A stretch of DNA of 31,369 bases from Clostridium sp. (GTDB lineage Bacteria; Bacillota; Clostridia; Lachnospirales; Lachnospiraceae): NCBI GenBank assembly GCA_023664325.1, contig JAMPFS010000037.1, positions 1-31,369 of the forward strand. The letters run 5' to 3'. The first letter of the stretch is position 1. Each line of letters starts with the position of its first letter. The notes under the pieces are model-generated. The model was not told where the DNA came from and did not search any database. It saw nothing but the letters and a program-made list of their open reading frames with translations. Shown here one piece after another: positions 1 to 6,284 of this stretch. The translations under genes and the position numbers were made by a program.

Positions 1-2
1 AG

Positions 3-206
3 GACTTTGACGATATGACGGATGAATCATACATGACGGATATTGATATTATCTGTAACGGTTACGAAGATGCTTTGGCTGCAAAAGATAGAGAATATAA
101 CAAAGCATTAGCAGTGGCTTTGGCGGCAAAGGATAAGACTCTGGCGGCAAAGGATAAGGAAATTGCCAGGTTAAAAGAACAGCTTGCCAGGCTACAGACA
201 CAGTAA
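3..206 (+). CDS. C-terminal end of a probable Rpn-family (PD-(D/E)XK) nuclease, cut by the window edge
   Basis: The frame is open from the first complete codon at base 3 to a TAA at 204-206, so this is the 3' end of a gene that starts outside the window. The visible 67 residues are acidic at first and then form a charged heptad-like helix with the unit AAKD repeated at several points, followed by EIARLKEQLARL. Such coiled tails are common at the C-terminus of Rpn-type recombination-promoting nucleases (PDDEXK_2, often annotated as putative transposases) of Clostridia. The catalytic domain is not visible, so the family call rests only on the tail. A second probable Rpn remnant lies at 27637-27835. 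Other coiled-coil proteins would also fit. Confidence 0.5.
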   Translation, partial: DFDDMTDESYMTDIDIICNGYEDALAAKDREYNKALAVALAAKDKTLAAKDKEIARLKEQLARLQTQ

Positions 207-217
207 ATCAGTAGCCG

Positions 218-247
218 TTGACAATTCTTGTCGAAAAGGCTTATACT
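218..247 (+). promoter_or_regulatory. Sigma-A type promoter of corA
   Basis: TTGACA at 218-223 and TATACT at 242-247 are separated by 18 bp. The -35 box is a perfect consensus match and the -10 box matches 5 of 6. Transcription would start near 254 and leave a leader of about 105 nt before the corA start. The TTG of the -35 box is in frame with corA, so an automatic caller could mistake it for a start codon. Confidence 0.7.
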
Positions 248-255
248 GAACAAGT

Positions 256-306
256 GTGGGTGAATTTTTACTCACTCGGTCTTGAATATTTCATTGTATA
301 TTCAAG
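256..306 (+). promoter_or_regulatory. Two hairpins in the corA 5' leader
   Basis: GTGGGTGA (256-263) can pair with TTACTCAC (268-275) over a 4-nt loop, using two G-U pairs. CTTGAATAT (281-289) is a perfect inverted repeat of ATATTCAAG (298-306) with an 8-nt loop. Both fall between the predicted transcription start and the ribosome binding site. No U-run follows, so neither is a terminator. The leader is too short to be a standard M-box riboswitch. A regulatory role is inferred. Confidence 0.4.
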
Positions 307-358
307 GGGCAGAAAACGTAAAATAATCGTAAATATTCGGGAAACGGAGGCATGCATC

Positions 359-1300
359 ATGATCAGAATTTACAAAACAGATAATCGAAAAATAGGAGAA
401 TTACATGCCTATGAACCCGGTAGCTGGGTGCAGTTGACTGCCCCTACATTAGATGAAATGCAGCTTATTTCCGAGCGGTTTGAGATTGATATCGCAGATG
501 TCCGTGCCGCTATGGATGCAGATGAGAGTTCCCGTGTGGAACTTGAGGACAATTATACGCTGATCCTGGTGGATATTCCGATTGTGGAGATTCGTAATGA
601 ACAAAAGGCTTATACTGCAATTCCGCTTGGCATTTTGCTGCTGGATGATTACACGATAACAATCTGCGCAGAGGAGACACCGGTACTGGAATATTTTGTG
701 AATTCCATTGTACGGGATTTTAGCACCAAGAAGCAGATGCGTTTTGTATATCAGATTCTTTACCGCACTTGTATGGTGTATCAGTTGTATCTGCGAACCA
801 TTGACAACAAGCGGACAGAGATTGAAATCCGGGCGCAGGAGAATGTGCAGGAGGAAGATTTGGTAACGCTGCATGAATTGGAGTCAAACCTTGTATATTT
901 TGCAACCTCCCTCCGTGCAAATGGCGCAGTGATTGACCGCCTCTCCCGTTACAGCCGTGTGAGGCAGTTTCCGGAAGACAAGGATCTGCTGGATGATGTC
1001 AAAGTCGAGAATGCGCAGGCGATTGAAATGACCGTGATTTATAAAGATATCATTCATGGTACAAGAGAGCTTTTGTCAAATATTCTGGATATCCGGCTTA
1101 ATAATGTGATGAAATACTTAGCCGCAATTACGATTGTCATGGCGATTCCGAATATTATTTCCGGGTTTTATGGCATGAATGTGGACGGGCAGTGGGTACC
1201 GCTGCACAGTACGCCATATGGCTTTGGAATTATCTGTGTCGTTACCGTGGTGATATGTCTTGTAGTGCTTAAAATTTTGAAAAGAAAGCGGATGATTTAA
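359..1300 (+). CDS. corA: CorA-family magnesium/divalent cation transporter
   Basis: A 313-residue inner-membrane channel protein of the CorA family, which moves Mg2+ (and in some members Co2+ or Ni2+) as a pentamer. The long N-terminal part is the cytoplasmic domain; residues from about 60 include the conserved ERFEIDIADVRAAMD stretch and an acidic region. The C-terminus has two membrane helices. The first ends in the family signature GMN (context FYGMNVDGQW), and the second (GIICVVTVVICLVVLKIL) is followed by a short basic tail. The ATG at 359 is preceded by GGAGG at 346-350 with an 8-nt gap; the upstream in-frame TTG at 218 is part of the promoter. The gene is monocistronic, with its own promoter and a strong terminator. 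Ion specificity cannot be read from the sequence. Confidence 0.93.
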   Translation: MIRIYKTDNRKIGELHAYEPGSWVQLTAPTLDEMQLISERFEIDIADVRAAMDADESSRVELEDNYTLILVDIPIVEIRNEQKAYTAIPLGILLLDDYTITICAEETPVLEYFVNSIVRDFSTKKQMRFVYQILYRTCMVYQLYLRTIDNKRTEIEIRAQENVQEEDLVTLHELESNLVYFATSLRANGAVIDRLSRYSRVRQFPEDKDLLDDVKVENAQAIEMTVIYKDIIHGTRELLSNILDIRLNNVMKYLAAITIVMAIPNIISGFYGMNVDGQWVPLHSTPYGFGIICVVTVVICLVVLKILKRKRMI

Positions 1301-1315
1301 TCATAATATCCGTTA

Positions 1316-1360
1316 AAAAATCCCCGTATCTTTCCGATATAAAAAGATATGGGGATTTTT
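1316..1360 (+). terminator. Rho-independent terminator of corA
   Basis: AAAAATCCCCGTATCTTT (1316-1333) pairs with AAAGATATGGGGATTTTT (1343-1360) through 18 pairs including one G-U, with a 9-nt loop and a T-run at the 3' side. The A-run on the 5' side means it could also act on the opposite strand. Confidence 0.9.
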
Positions 1361-1415
1361 GTATTATTTGATGATTTTAAACGTGTCACAGTGACCGGAT
1401 ATAAAGGAGGATTTG

Positions 1416-4400
1416 ATGATGAAAACAGCAAAAAGATGCATGATATGGCTGCTGGCAGTGGGAATGTTGTCAATGATAAGTCCGAAGTTTGACTGGTTCG
1501 GAAGCAAATATGGACAGGTGGAAGCGATCAACGATCATCTGGGCAAGCCGGTGACAGACGGCTATGGTATCCTGGATGATAAAATCAGGATTGTGCCGGC
1601 AAATAGAACATACGAGGTGAATGGAACCGACACCAATATGGTAGAATTTGATATTTATGTCAAGGATTGTCCGGATTTTCGTGGTCTGGCAGTACATATC
1701 GCAACAGGTGCCGGTCGAGGTAGGGCAACGGAAGCATTTTTGGACATAGATGCCCCGAACAGTTATGGGGAAACGGGCATGTGCGCAAAAGACTTTTCAC
1801 AGGCACCGTGGAATTGCAGGGTACAACTCTATTCCGGAAATGACTGGGGCAGAAGTGTTTTGATTACCAATACGCAGCAAAGCATTTCCATCACAGGGGA
1901 ACAAAGGGTATGTACCGTTGCGGTAGCTGCACCAAAACCGTATGAGCAAATCTGTTTTGGAGGCTTGAAGCTATACACTTCCGAGGAGGAAATTTGGGAT
2001 ACAAAGGGAAGAACCTATGAACTTGGCGTGTATCCTACGGATGTTTATAATGACTTTGCCTTTTTTACCTTTGGGCAAAATGCAAAAAGACAGACAGTGG
2101 TTTACTGCCATATAAAAGGTTTAAAGGATGCCGAGATAACATCAATAGAAGGAAGATTTGACCGTTTTTATTGCATTGCTCCTTTTGACGAAAAGGACTT
2201 TTTGAGGATTTGTGATGGGGGAACATTGAGCTATGAAGATGAGGAAGACGGAAGATATGGGAAATTTACACTCTCCTTTGGGGAGGGGGCAAAGTTGAAG
2301 GACGGTGACTGCCTGTTTGGCATATCCCTGTCTACCGTAAATGAGTCTGAAAGCTTTTTGGACATAGTGGATATTTTTGTGCATTACGCAGATGGAAACT
2401 ATGCGCAAATCGGTGGTTCCAGTATTGCGGTCTGCTCCTTAAGGGAAAGCGGAAAGGGATTTGTCGGCATACAGGACTGGGTGTCCGGGCAGACAGCGAG
2501 TGAGCCGACTCTTCTTTCGGAGACGAACAGCGTAGAGGATGCGGTGGTTTACTATAAGCGTCAGGATGAAGCGGATGATGCCTATACGGAGACAGTGCCG
2601 ACACAGCCGGGAGATTACAGGATCAAAGCCGTCTTTCCGGCAAACGCAGAATATGAAGAAGTCACAGCGGTGAATAAATTTACGATTAAGCCGGCGACTT
2701 CCAAGAAACCAGGGGAAGCCTGGATAAAGATTGATGACTGGACATATGGTGAAGCCCGGAAGATTCCAACGTATAAATCGGATACCAATAAAGGTGGAAA
2801 CGAAATCGTAGAATACCGAAAAGATGACGAGGAGAATTTTTCGGTTGCCTATCCCAAAGATGCAGGTCATTATACAGTTCGTGTGACATATCCGGCATAT
2901 GGTGATTATGATAAAGTAGTGGCGGAGGACTATTTTACAATACACAAAGCGCTAAGCCCGGCAAATACACCGGCGGCAAAGCAGAGTGTAACATATAACT
3001 GTGAGACGGTTGAGGATGTCTCGCTGCCACAGGGCTGGAACTGGAGTTTTCTGGATCGCAATAAGGCTTTAGAGGTGGGAACCCCGCTGACAGCTACTGC
3101 CGTTTATAGTGGAGCGGATCGGGATAATTATGAAAATCTGACCGTGCAGGTTGCCATCACCAGACAGCCGAAGGGCAAGGGTGTGGGAACCGTTTACATG
3201 GCGGGGTGGACTTATGGCGCACAGGCGAATACCCCGGCTGCGGGTTCTCAGACAAACGGCACGGACAATGTGATATATTACTATAAGAAGCAGGGTGAGA
3301 ATGATACAAGTTATACGCAGACAAGGCCTGTCAATGCCGGACAGTATGTGATAAAGGCTGTTTTCCCGGAGACGGATGATTATACGGAAGCTGAGGCGAC
3401 AGCGGAATTTACGATTGCCAAAGCATCCGTTGTACCGGAACGTCCGAGACCGAGTTTTGATGTGGAATACAATTTTGACAAGGTATCTGCAATTGCACTG
3501 CCTCAAAACTGGGAGTGGAGCGCAGAGGATAGAAATAAGGCATTGAGTGCGGGAGTTCCACTGACGGTTACAGCAGTTTATGCCGGGGCAGACAGGGATA
3601 ACTATGAAAACCTGACAATGCCGGTTACCATTACCAGACAGCCGGAACGAAAGAGCGAGGGAACCGTTTCCATAGAGGGCTGGACTTATGGAGAAACGGG
3701 AAATGATCCAATTGCGGAATCTGATACCAACGGAACCGATGATGTAACCTATTATTATAAAAAACAAGGTGAGGATGATGCAGGCTATACGCAGACAAGG
3801 CCTGTCAATGCCGGGCAGTATGTGGTAAAAGCTGTTTTCCCTGCAAAAGATGACTATGAGGCGGTAGAGGCAACAGCGGAATTTACGATTGGCAAGGCAG
3901 CCCATGCGCCGGGTTTGCCGGATCAGAGCCGTATTGTAGAGTACCCTGTTGACAGCGTATCCAAAGTCGCATTGCCGGATAACTGGATATGGCAGGAGGA
4001 CGACCGTGAACAGCCGCTTTCCGTCAGAGTGCCATATACGGCAACCGCCCGATATGACGGAGCGGATCAGGGAAATTATGAGACAGAGTCGGTAAGGGTG
4101 ACGATTACCAGACTGGAACAGAATATGCCGGCGGCAGGTTATACAGTAACCATTGTCAATCCGACCAGGTCAAATATTACGATTCATTCTGCAACGGCAG
4201 AGCCGATTCAGAGGCATATAACACAAGCAATGGAGCCGGTGTTATTTGTTGCAAATGCAGAATATTATTTCCCGGAAAATTATTCGATTGCACCGGTAAA
4301 TGGGATTATGGTGCGCCGGGTTAGTGATACACGAATACAGGTTTATGGTACACCGACAGCGAATGCTACCATTTATCTTGTTCCTGCTTCACGGGTGGAT

Positions 4401-5276
4401 GCGAAATCGCATAAGGTTACCGTTGTAAATGGAACAGGAGGAGGAAACTATAACAGCGGAAATCTGGTAAATATCCGGGCAGCAGCGGCACCGGCAGGCA
4501 TGCGGTTTGCAAGATGGCGGGTGACACAGGGCAATGTTGCACTGGCAGATGAGACGAGCGCTGCGACCAGTTTTACAATGAAGACAGAGGACGTAACGGT
4601 TGTTGCAGAGTATGAGAATGCGACAGGCGGAAATGGCAGTGGTAACCAGAACGCAGATTCCGTGAGCAAGACAGATTATGAAGCAAACAGCAGGAAAATG
4701 AATCAGGGCATCAAGGCATCATGGAGCGGGAACAGCCTGAAAGTGGATTGGAATCTGGTATCCGGAGCCGAAGGCTACGATATTTATGCAGCAAAGTACA
4801 CCAGTAAAAAATTGACACGCTGCGCTACGGTAAAGGATGGGAAGGCAGCTTCCACGAAGCTTACAAAGGTGAATGGAAAGAAGCCGGATAAGAAGACCGC
4901 ATATCAGGTGAAAGTGAAGGCATACCGCTATGTGGATGGAACGAAGCAATATCTTGCAGAGAGCCTGTCTGTCTTTACAGTGGGTAACAGCAATAAGAAA
5001 TATACGGATGCTAAGAGTGTGAAAACGGATAAGAAGACATATCAGATTAAGAAGAAAGGCACGGCTGTCATCAAAGCAAAGCTTACAAGGAAGAACAGTA
5101 AAAAGAAGCTGCTGCCTGTCAAATATGTAAAACAGTTCCGCTATTTCAGCACGAATGAAAAGATTGCTTCCGTCAATGCCAAAGGAAAGGTCAAGGGCAA
5201 GAAAAAAGGAAACTGCTATGTCTACATCGTAGCGGGCAACGGAGCAAAGACAAGGGTGAAAATCCAGGTAAAATAA
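1416..5276 (+). CDS. Large secreted modular Ig-like/FN3 repeat protein
   Basis: A 1286-residue predicted exported protein of unknown binding function. A basic, then hydrophobic N-terminus (KTAKRCMIWLLAVGMLSMIS) looks like a signal peptide. Residues of about 40-345 form a region I do not recognise. Residues 350-900 hold alternating Ig-fold-like modules, order A-A-B-A-B-A-B: type A has WTYG, Y(Y/R)K and AG.Y.(V/I)(K/R)..FP signatures as in MBG/YDG-like repeats; type B has LP..W.W...DR and DNYENLT. About 998-1070 resembles an InlB B-repeat-like domain, 1098-1190 an FN3 domain, and 1195-1286 a lysine-rich Big_2-like domain. There is no LPXTG and no C-terminal membrane helix, so surface retention would have to use the C-terminal domains. 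AAAGGAGG at 1403-1410 supports the start at 1416, or 1419. It is monocistronic, between two terminators. Confidence 0.85.
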   Translation: MMKTAKRCMIWLLAVGMLSMISPKFDWFGSKYGQVEAINDHLGKPVTDGYGILDDKIRIVPANRTYEVNGTDTNMVEFDIYVKDCPDFRGLAVHIATGAGRGRATEAFLDIDAPNSYGETGMCAKDFSQAPWNCRVQLYSGNDWGRSVLITNTQQSISITGEQRVCTVAVAAPKPYEQICFGGLKLYTSEEEIWDTKGRTYELGVYPTDVYNDFAFFTFGQNAKRQTVVYCHIKGLKDAEITSIEGRFDRFYCIAPFDEKDFLRICDGGTLSYEDEEDGRYGKFTLSFGEGAKLKDGDCLFGISLSTVNESESFLDIVDIFVHYADGNYAQIGGSSIAVCSLRESGKGFVGIQDWVSGQTASEPTLLSETNSVEDAVVYYKRQDEADDAYTETVPTQPGDYRIKAVFPANAEYEEVTAVNKFTIKPATSKKPGEAWIKIDDWTYGEARKIPTYKSDTNKGGNEIVEYRKDDEENFSVAYPKDAGHYTVRVTYPAYGDYDKVVAEDYFTIHKALSPANTPAAKQSVTYNCETVEDVSLPQGWNWSFLDRNKALEVGTPLTATAVYSGADRDNYENLTVQVAITRQPKGKGVGTVYMAGWTYGAQANTPAAGSQTNGTDNVIYYYKKQGENDTSYTQTRPVNAGQYVIKAVFPETDDYTEAEATAEFTIAKASVVPERPRPSFDVEYNFDKVSAIALPQNWEWSAEDRNKALSAGVPLTVTAVYAGADRDNYENLTMPVTITRQPERKSEGTVSIEGWTYGETGNDPIAESDTNGTDDVTYYYKKQGEDDAGYTQTRPVNAGQYVVKAVFPAKDDYEAVEATAEFTIGKAAHAPGLPDQSRIVEYPVDSVSKVALPDNWIWQEDDREQPLSVRVPYTATARYDGADQGNYETESVRVTITRLEQNMPAAGYTVTIVNPTRSNITIHSATAEPIQRHITQAMEPVLFVANAEYYFPENYSIAPVNGIMVRRVSDTRIQVYGTPTANATIYLVPASRVDAKSHKVTVVNGTGGGNYNSGNLVNIRAAAAPAGMRFARWRVTQGNVALADETSAATSFTMKTEDVTVVAEYENATGGNGSGNQNADSVSKTDYEANSRKMNQGIKASWSGNSLKVDWNLVSGAEGYDIYAAKYTSKKLTRCATVKDGKAASTKLTKVNGKKPDKKTAYQVKVKAYRYVDGTKQYLAESLSVFTVGNSNKKYTDAKSVKTDKKTYQIKKKGTAVIKAKLTRKNSKKKLLPVKYVKQFRYFSTNEKIASVNAKGKVKGKKKGNCYVYIVAGNGAKTRVKIQVK
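3187..4110 (+). repeat. 474-bp tandem repeat encoding paired Ig-like modules
   Basis: The A-B module pair recurs with a 474-bp (158-codon) period: GAACCGTTT occurs at 3187 and 3661, and a 29-bp stretch starting at 3312 recurs without change at 3786. The same spacing separates the DRDNYENLT-coding segments near 3115 and 3588. The last unit is more divergent. The exactly conserved patch points to recent duplication or gene conversion within the gene. Confidence 0.8.
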
Positions 5277-5290
5277 AAGATGGGAATATA

Positions 5291-5320
5291 AAAACAGGGG
5301 ATGCGACATCCCCTGTTTTT
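5291..5320. terminator. Bidirectional terminator between convergent genes
   Basis: AAAACAGGGGATG (5291-5303) and CATCCCCTGTTTT (5307-5319) form a perfect 13-bp stem with a 3-nt loop. It has a T-run on the + strand and the mirror A-run for the - strand. It lies 15 bp after the large secreted protein gene and 44 bp from the end of the cyclophilin gene, so it probably serves both. Confidence 0.9.
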
Positions 5321-5363
5321 GATGTATGCAGAAATTCACTGTTCCATCAGGATATTAAAAATT

Positions 5364-5882
5364 TCAGCATTTCTCCGGTTCCGGATAATCCACCCCCTGG
5401 GTATCGACAGTAATGGATGCGATTTTCTGCTCGGTAAGCGGTTTGTCGTAAGAGTCAGTCTCCACACAAGCGATTTTATCTACAATATCCAGCCCTTCGG
5501 TTATTTTGCCGAATGCTGCATACTGCCCATCCAAATGAGGGCTGGTCTTGTGCATGATGAAGAACTGTGAACCGGCAGAATCGGGCATCATGGAACGTGC
5601 CATTGACAGTACGCCCGGCGTATGTTTTAAGTTGTTCTCAAAACCGTTCGTTGAAAATTCTCCCTTGATGCTGTATCCCGGATTGCCCATTCCGGTACCT
5701 TCCGGGCAGCCGCCCTGAATCATGAAGCCTTTGATGACACGGTGAAAAATAAGCCCGTCATAATAGCCCTTCTGAATCAATGAAATAAAATTATTAACTG
5801 TGTTAGGTGCGATATCGGGATATAGTTCTGCTTTCATGATATCGCCGTTTTCCATCGTGATTGTTATGATTGGATTTGCCAT
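5364..5882 (-). CDS. Cyclophilin-type peptidyl-prolyl cis-trans isomerase
   Basis: A 172-residue single-domain cyclophilin, which catalyses cis-trans isomerisation of X-Pro bonds. The family core is complete: FHRVIKGFMIQGGCP carries the catalytic Arg (FHRV) and the GFMIQGG loop, followed by GVLSMAR, SAGSQFFIM and the LDGQYAAFGKI strand. There is no signal peptide or membrane helix, so it should be cytoplasmic, like bacterial PpiB-type enzymes. The start codon is preceded on the - strand by AAAGGAAC. The gene has its own promoter at 5936-5964 and ends at a shared terminator, so it is monocistronic and divergent from the FHA cluster. Confidence 0.95.
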   Translation of the reverse strand: MANPIITITMENGDIMKAELYPDIAPNTVNNFISLIQKGYYDGLIFHRVIKGFMIQGGCPEGTGMGNPGYSIKGEFSTNGFENNLKHTPGVLSMARSMMPDSAGSQFFIMHKTSPHLDGQYAAFGKITEGLDIVDKIACVETDSYDKPLTEQKIASITVDTQGVDYPEPEKC

Positions 5883-5923
5883 AATATAGTTCCTTTCTTT
5901 GATGTTTGTTTATTCAAATTAAT

Positions 5924-5964
5924 AATATGACTCATATTCTAACATTAATGGCTTTTGATGGCAA
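5924..5964 (-). promoter_or_regulatory. Cyclophilin gene promoter with overlapping palindrome
   Basis: Read on the - strand, TTGCCA (5959-5964) and TAGAAT (5936-5941) are 17 bp apart, a good sigma-A type promoter about 50 bp upstream of the start codon. The 15-bp palindrome AATATGA-C-TCATATT (5924-5938) overlaps the -10 box and the expected transcription start, where a repressor would block initiation. The operator role is inferred. Confidence 0.6.
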
Positions 5965-5991
5965 GGGTGGGGCAGTCTGTATTTATGAAAA

Positions 5992-6072
5992 AATATACAG
6001 AAAATATACATAAAAAATTCCCGGAATATACATTGTTTATTTATTGTATATTTTTGTGTGTGATGGTATGAT
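5992..6072 (+). promoter_or_regulatory. Phased direct repeats and upstream promoter candidate of the FHA cluster
   Basis: AATATACA occurs at 5992, 6003 and 6025, that is with offsets of 11 and 22 bp, so all copies face the same side of the helix. The palindrome ATTCC-C-GGAAT (6017-6027) runs into the third copy. TTGTAT (6044-6049) and TATGAT (6067-6072), 17 bp apart, form a promoter candidate starting 12 bp after the last repeat. This is the arrangement expected of an activator-dependent promoter. The weak -35 box agrees with that. Confidence 0.45.
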
Positions 6073-6135
6073 AACAATATCATACAGGAAGGAGGGAAGC
6101 GGAAACTTTCATTTCGACTTTTTACTTAAAATTAC

Positions 6136-6164
6136 TTGCGCAACAGGGCAGAATCCACTATAAT
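6136..6164 (+). promoter_or_regulatory. Second promoter candidate upstream of the FHA gene
   Basis: TTGCGC (6136-6141) and a perfect TATAAT (6159-6164) are 17 bp apart. Transcription would start near 6171 and give a leader of about 115 nt. Apart from the two promoters, the repeats and an unused Shine-Dalgarno-like AGGAAGGAGG at 6086-6095, the 400-bp intergenic stretch 5883-6284 holds nothing I recognise. Confidence 0.5.
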
Positions 6165-6284
6165 AATATTAATTGTGTTTAACATGAGCGGACTGGATTT
6201 ATTTAAGAGTATTTTCTTAATGAAATAAGTGATGCGATAAGTGGGATGTAAATATGGGTTCTGTAGTTGGAAGGGGATTTGTTT

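Noticed and set aside
218..358. An upstream extension of corA beginning at TTG 218
   Set aside because: The TTG is part of a consensus -35 box, the extension has no ribosome binding site and is not like CorA; the ATG at 359 has GGAGG at the right distance.
3069..3905. A 278-codon open frame on the - strand
   Set aside because: It is antisense to the repeat modules of the secreted protein and shows repetition only because the + strand gene does.
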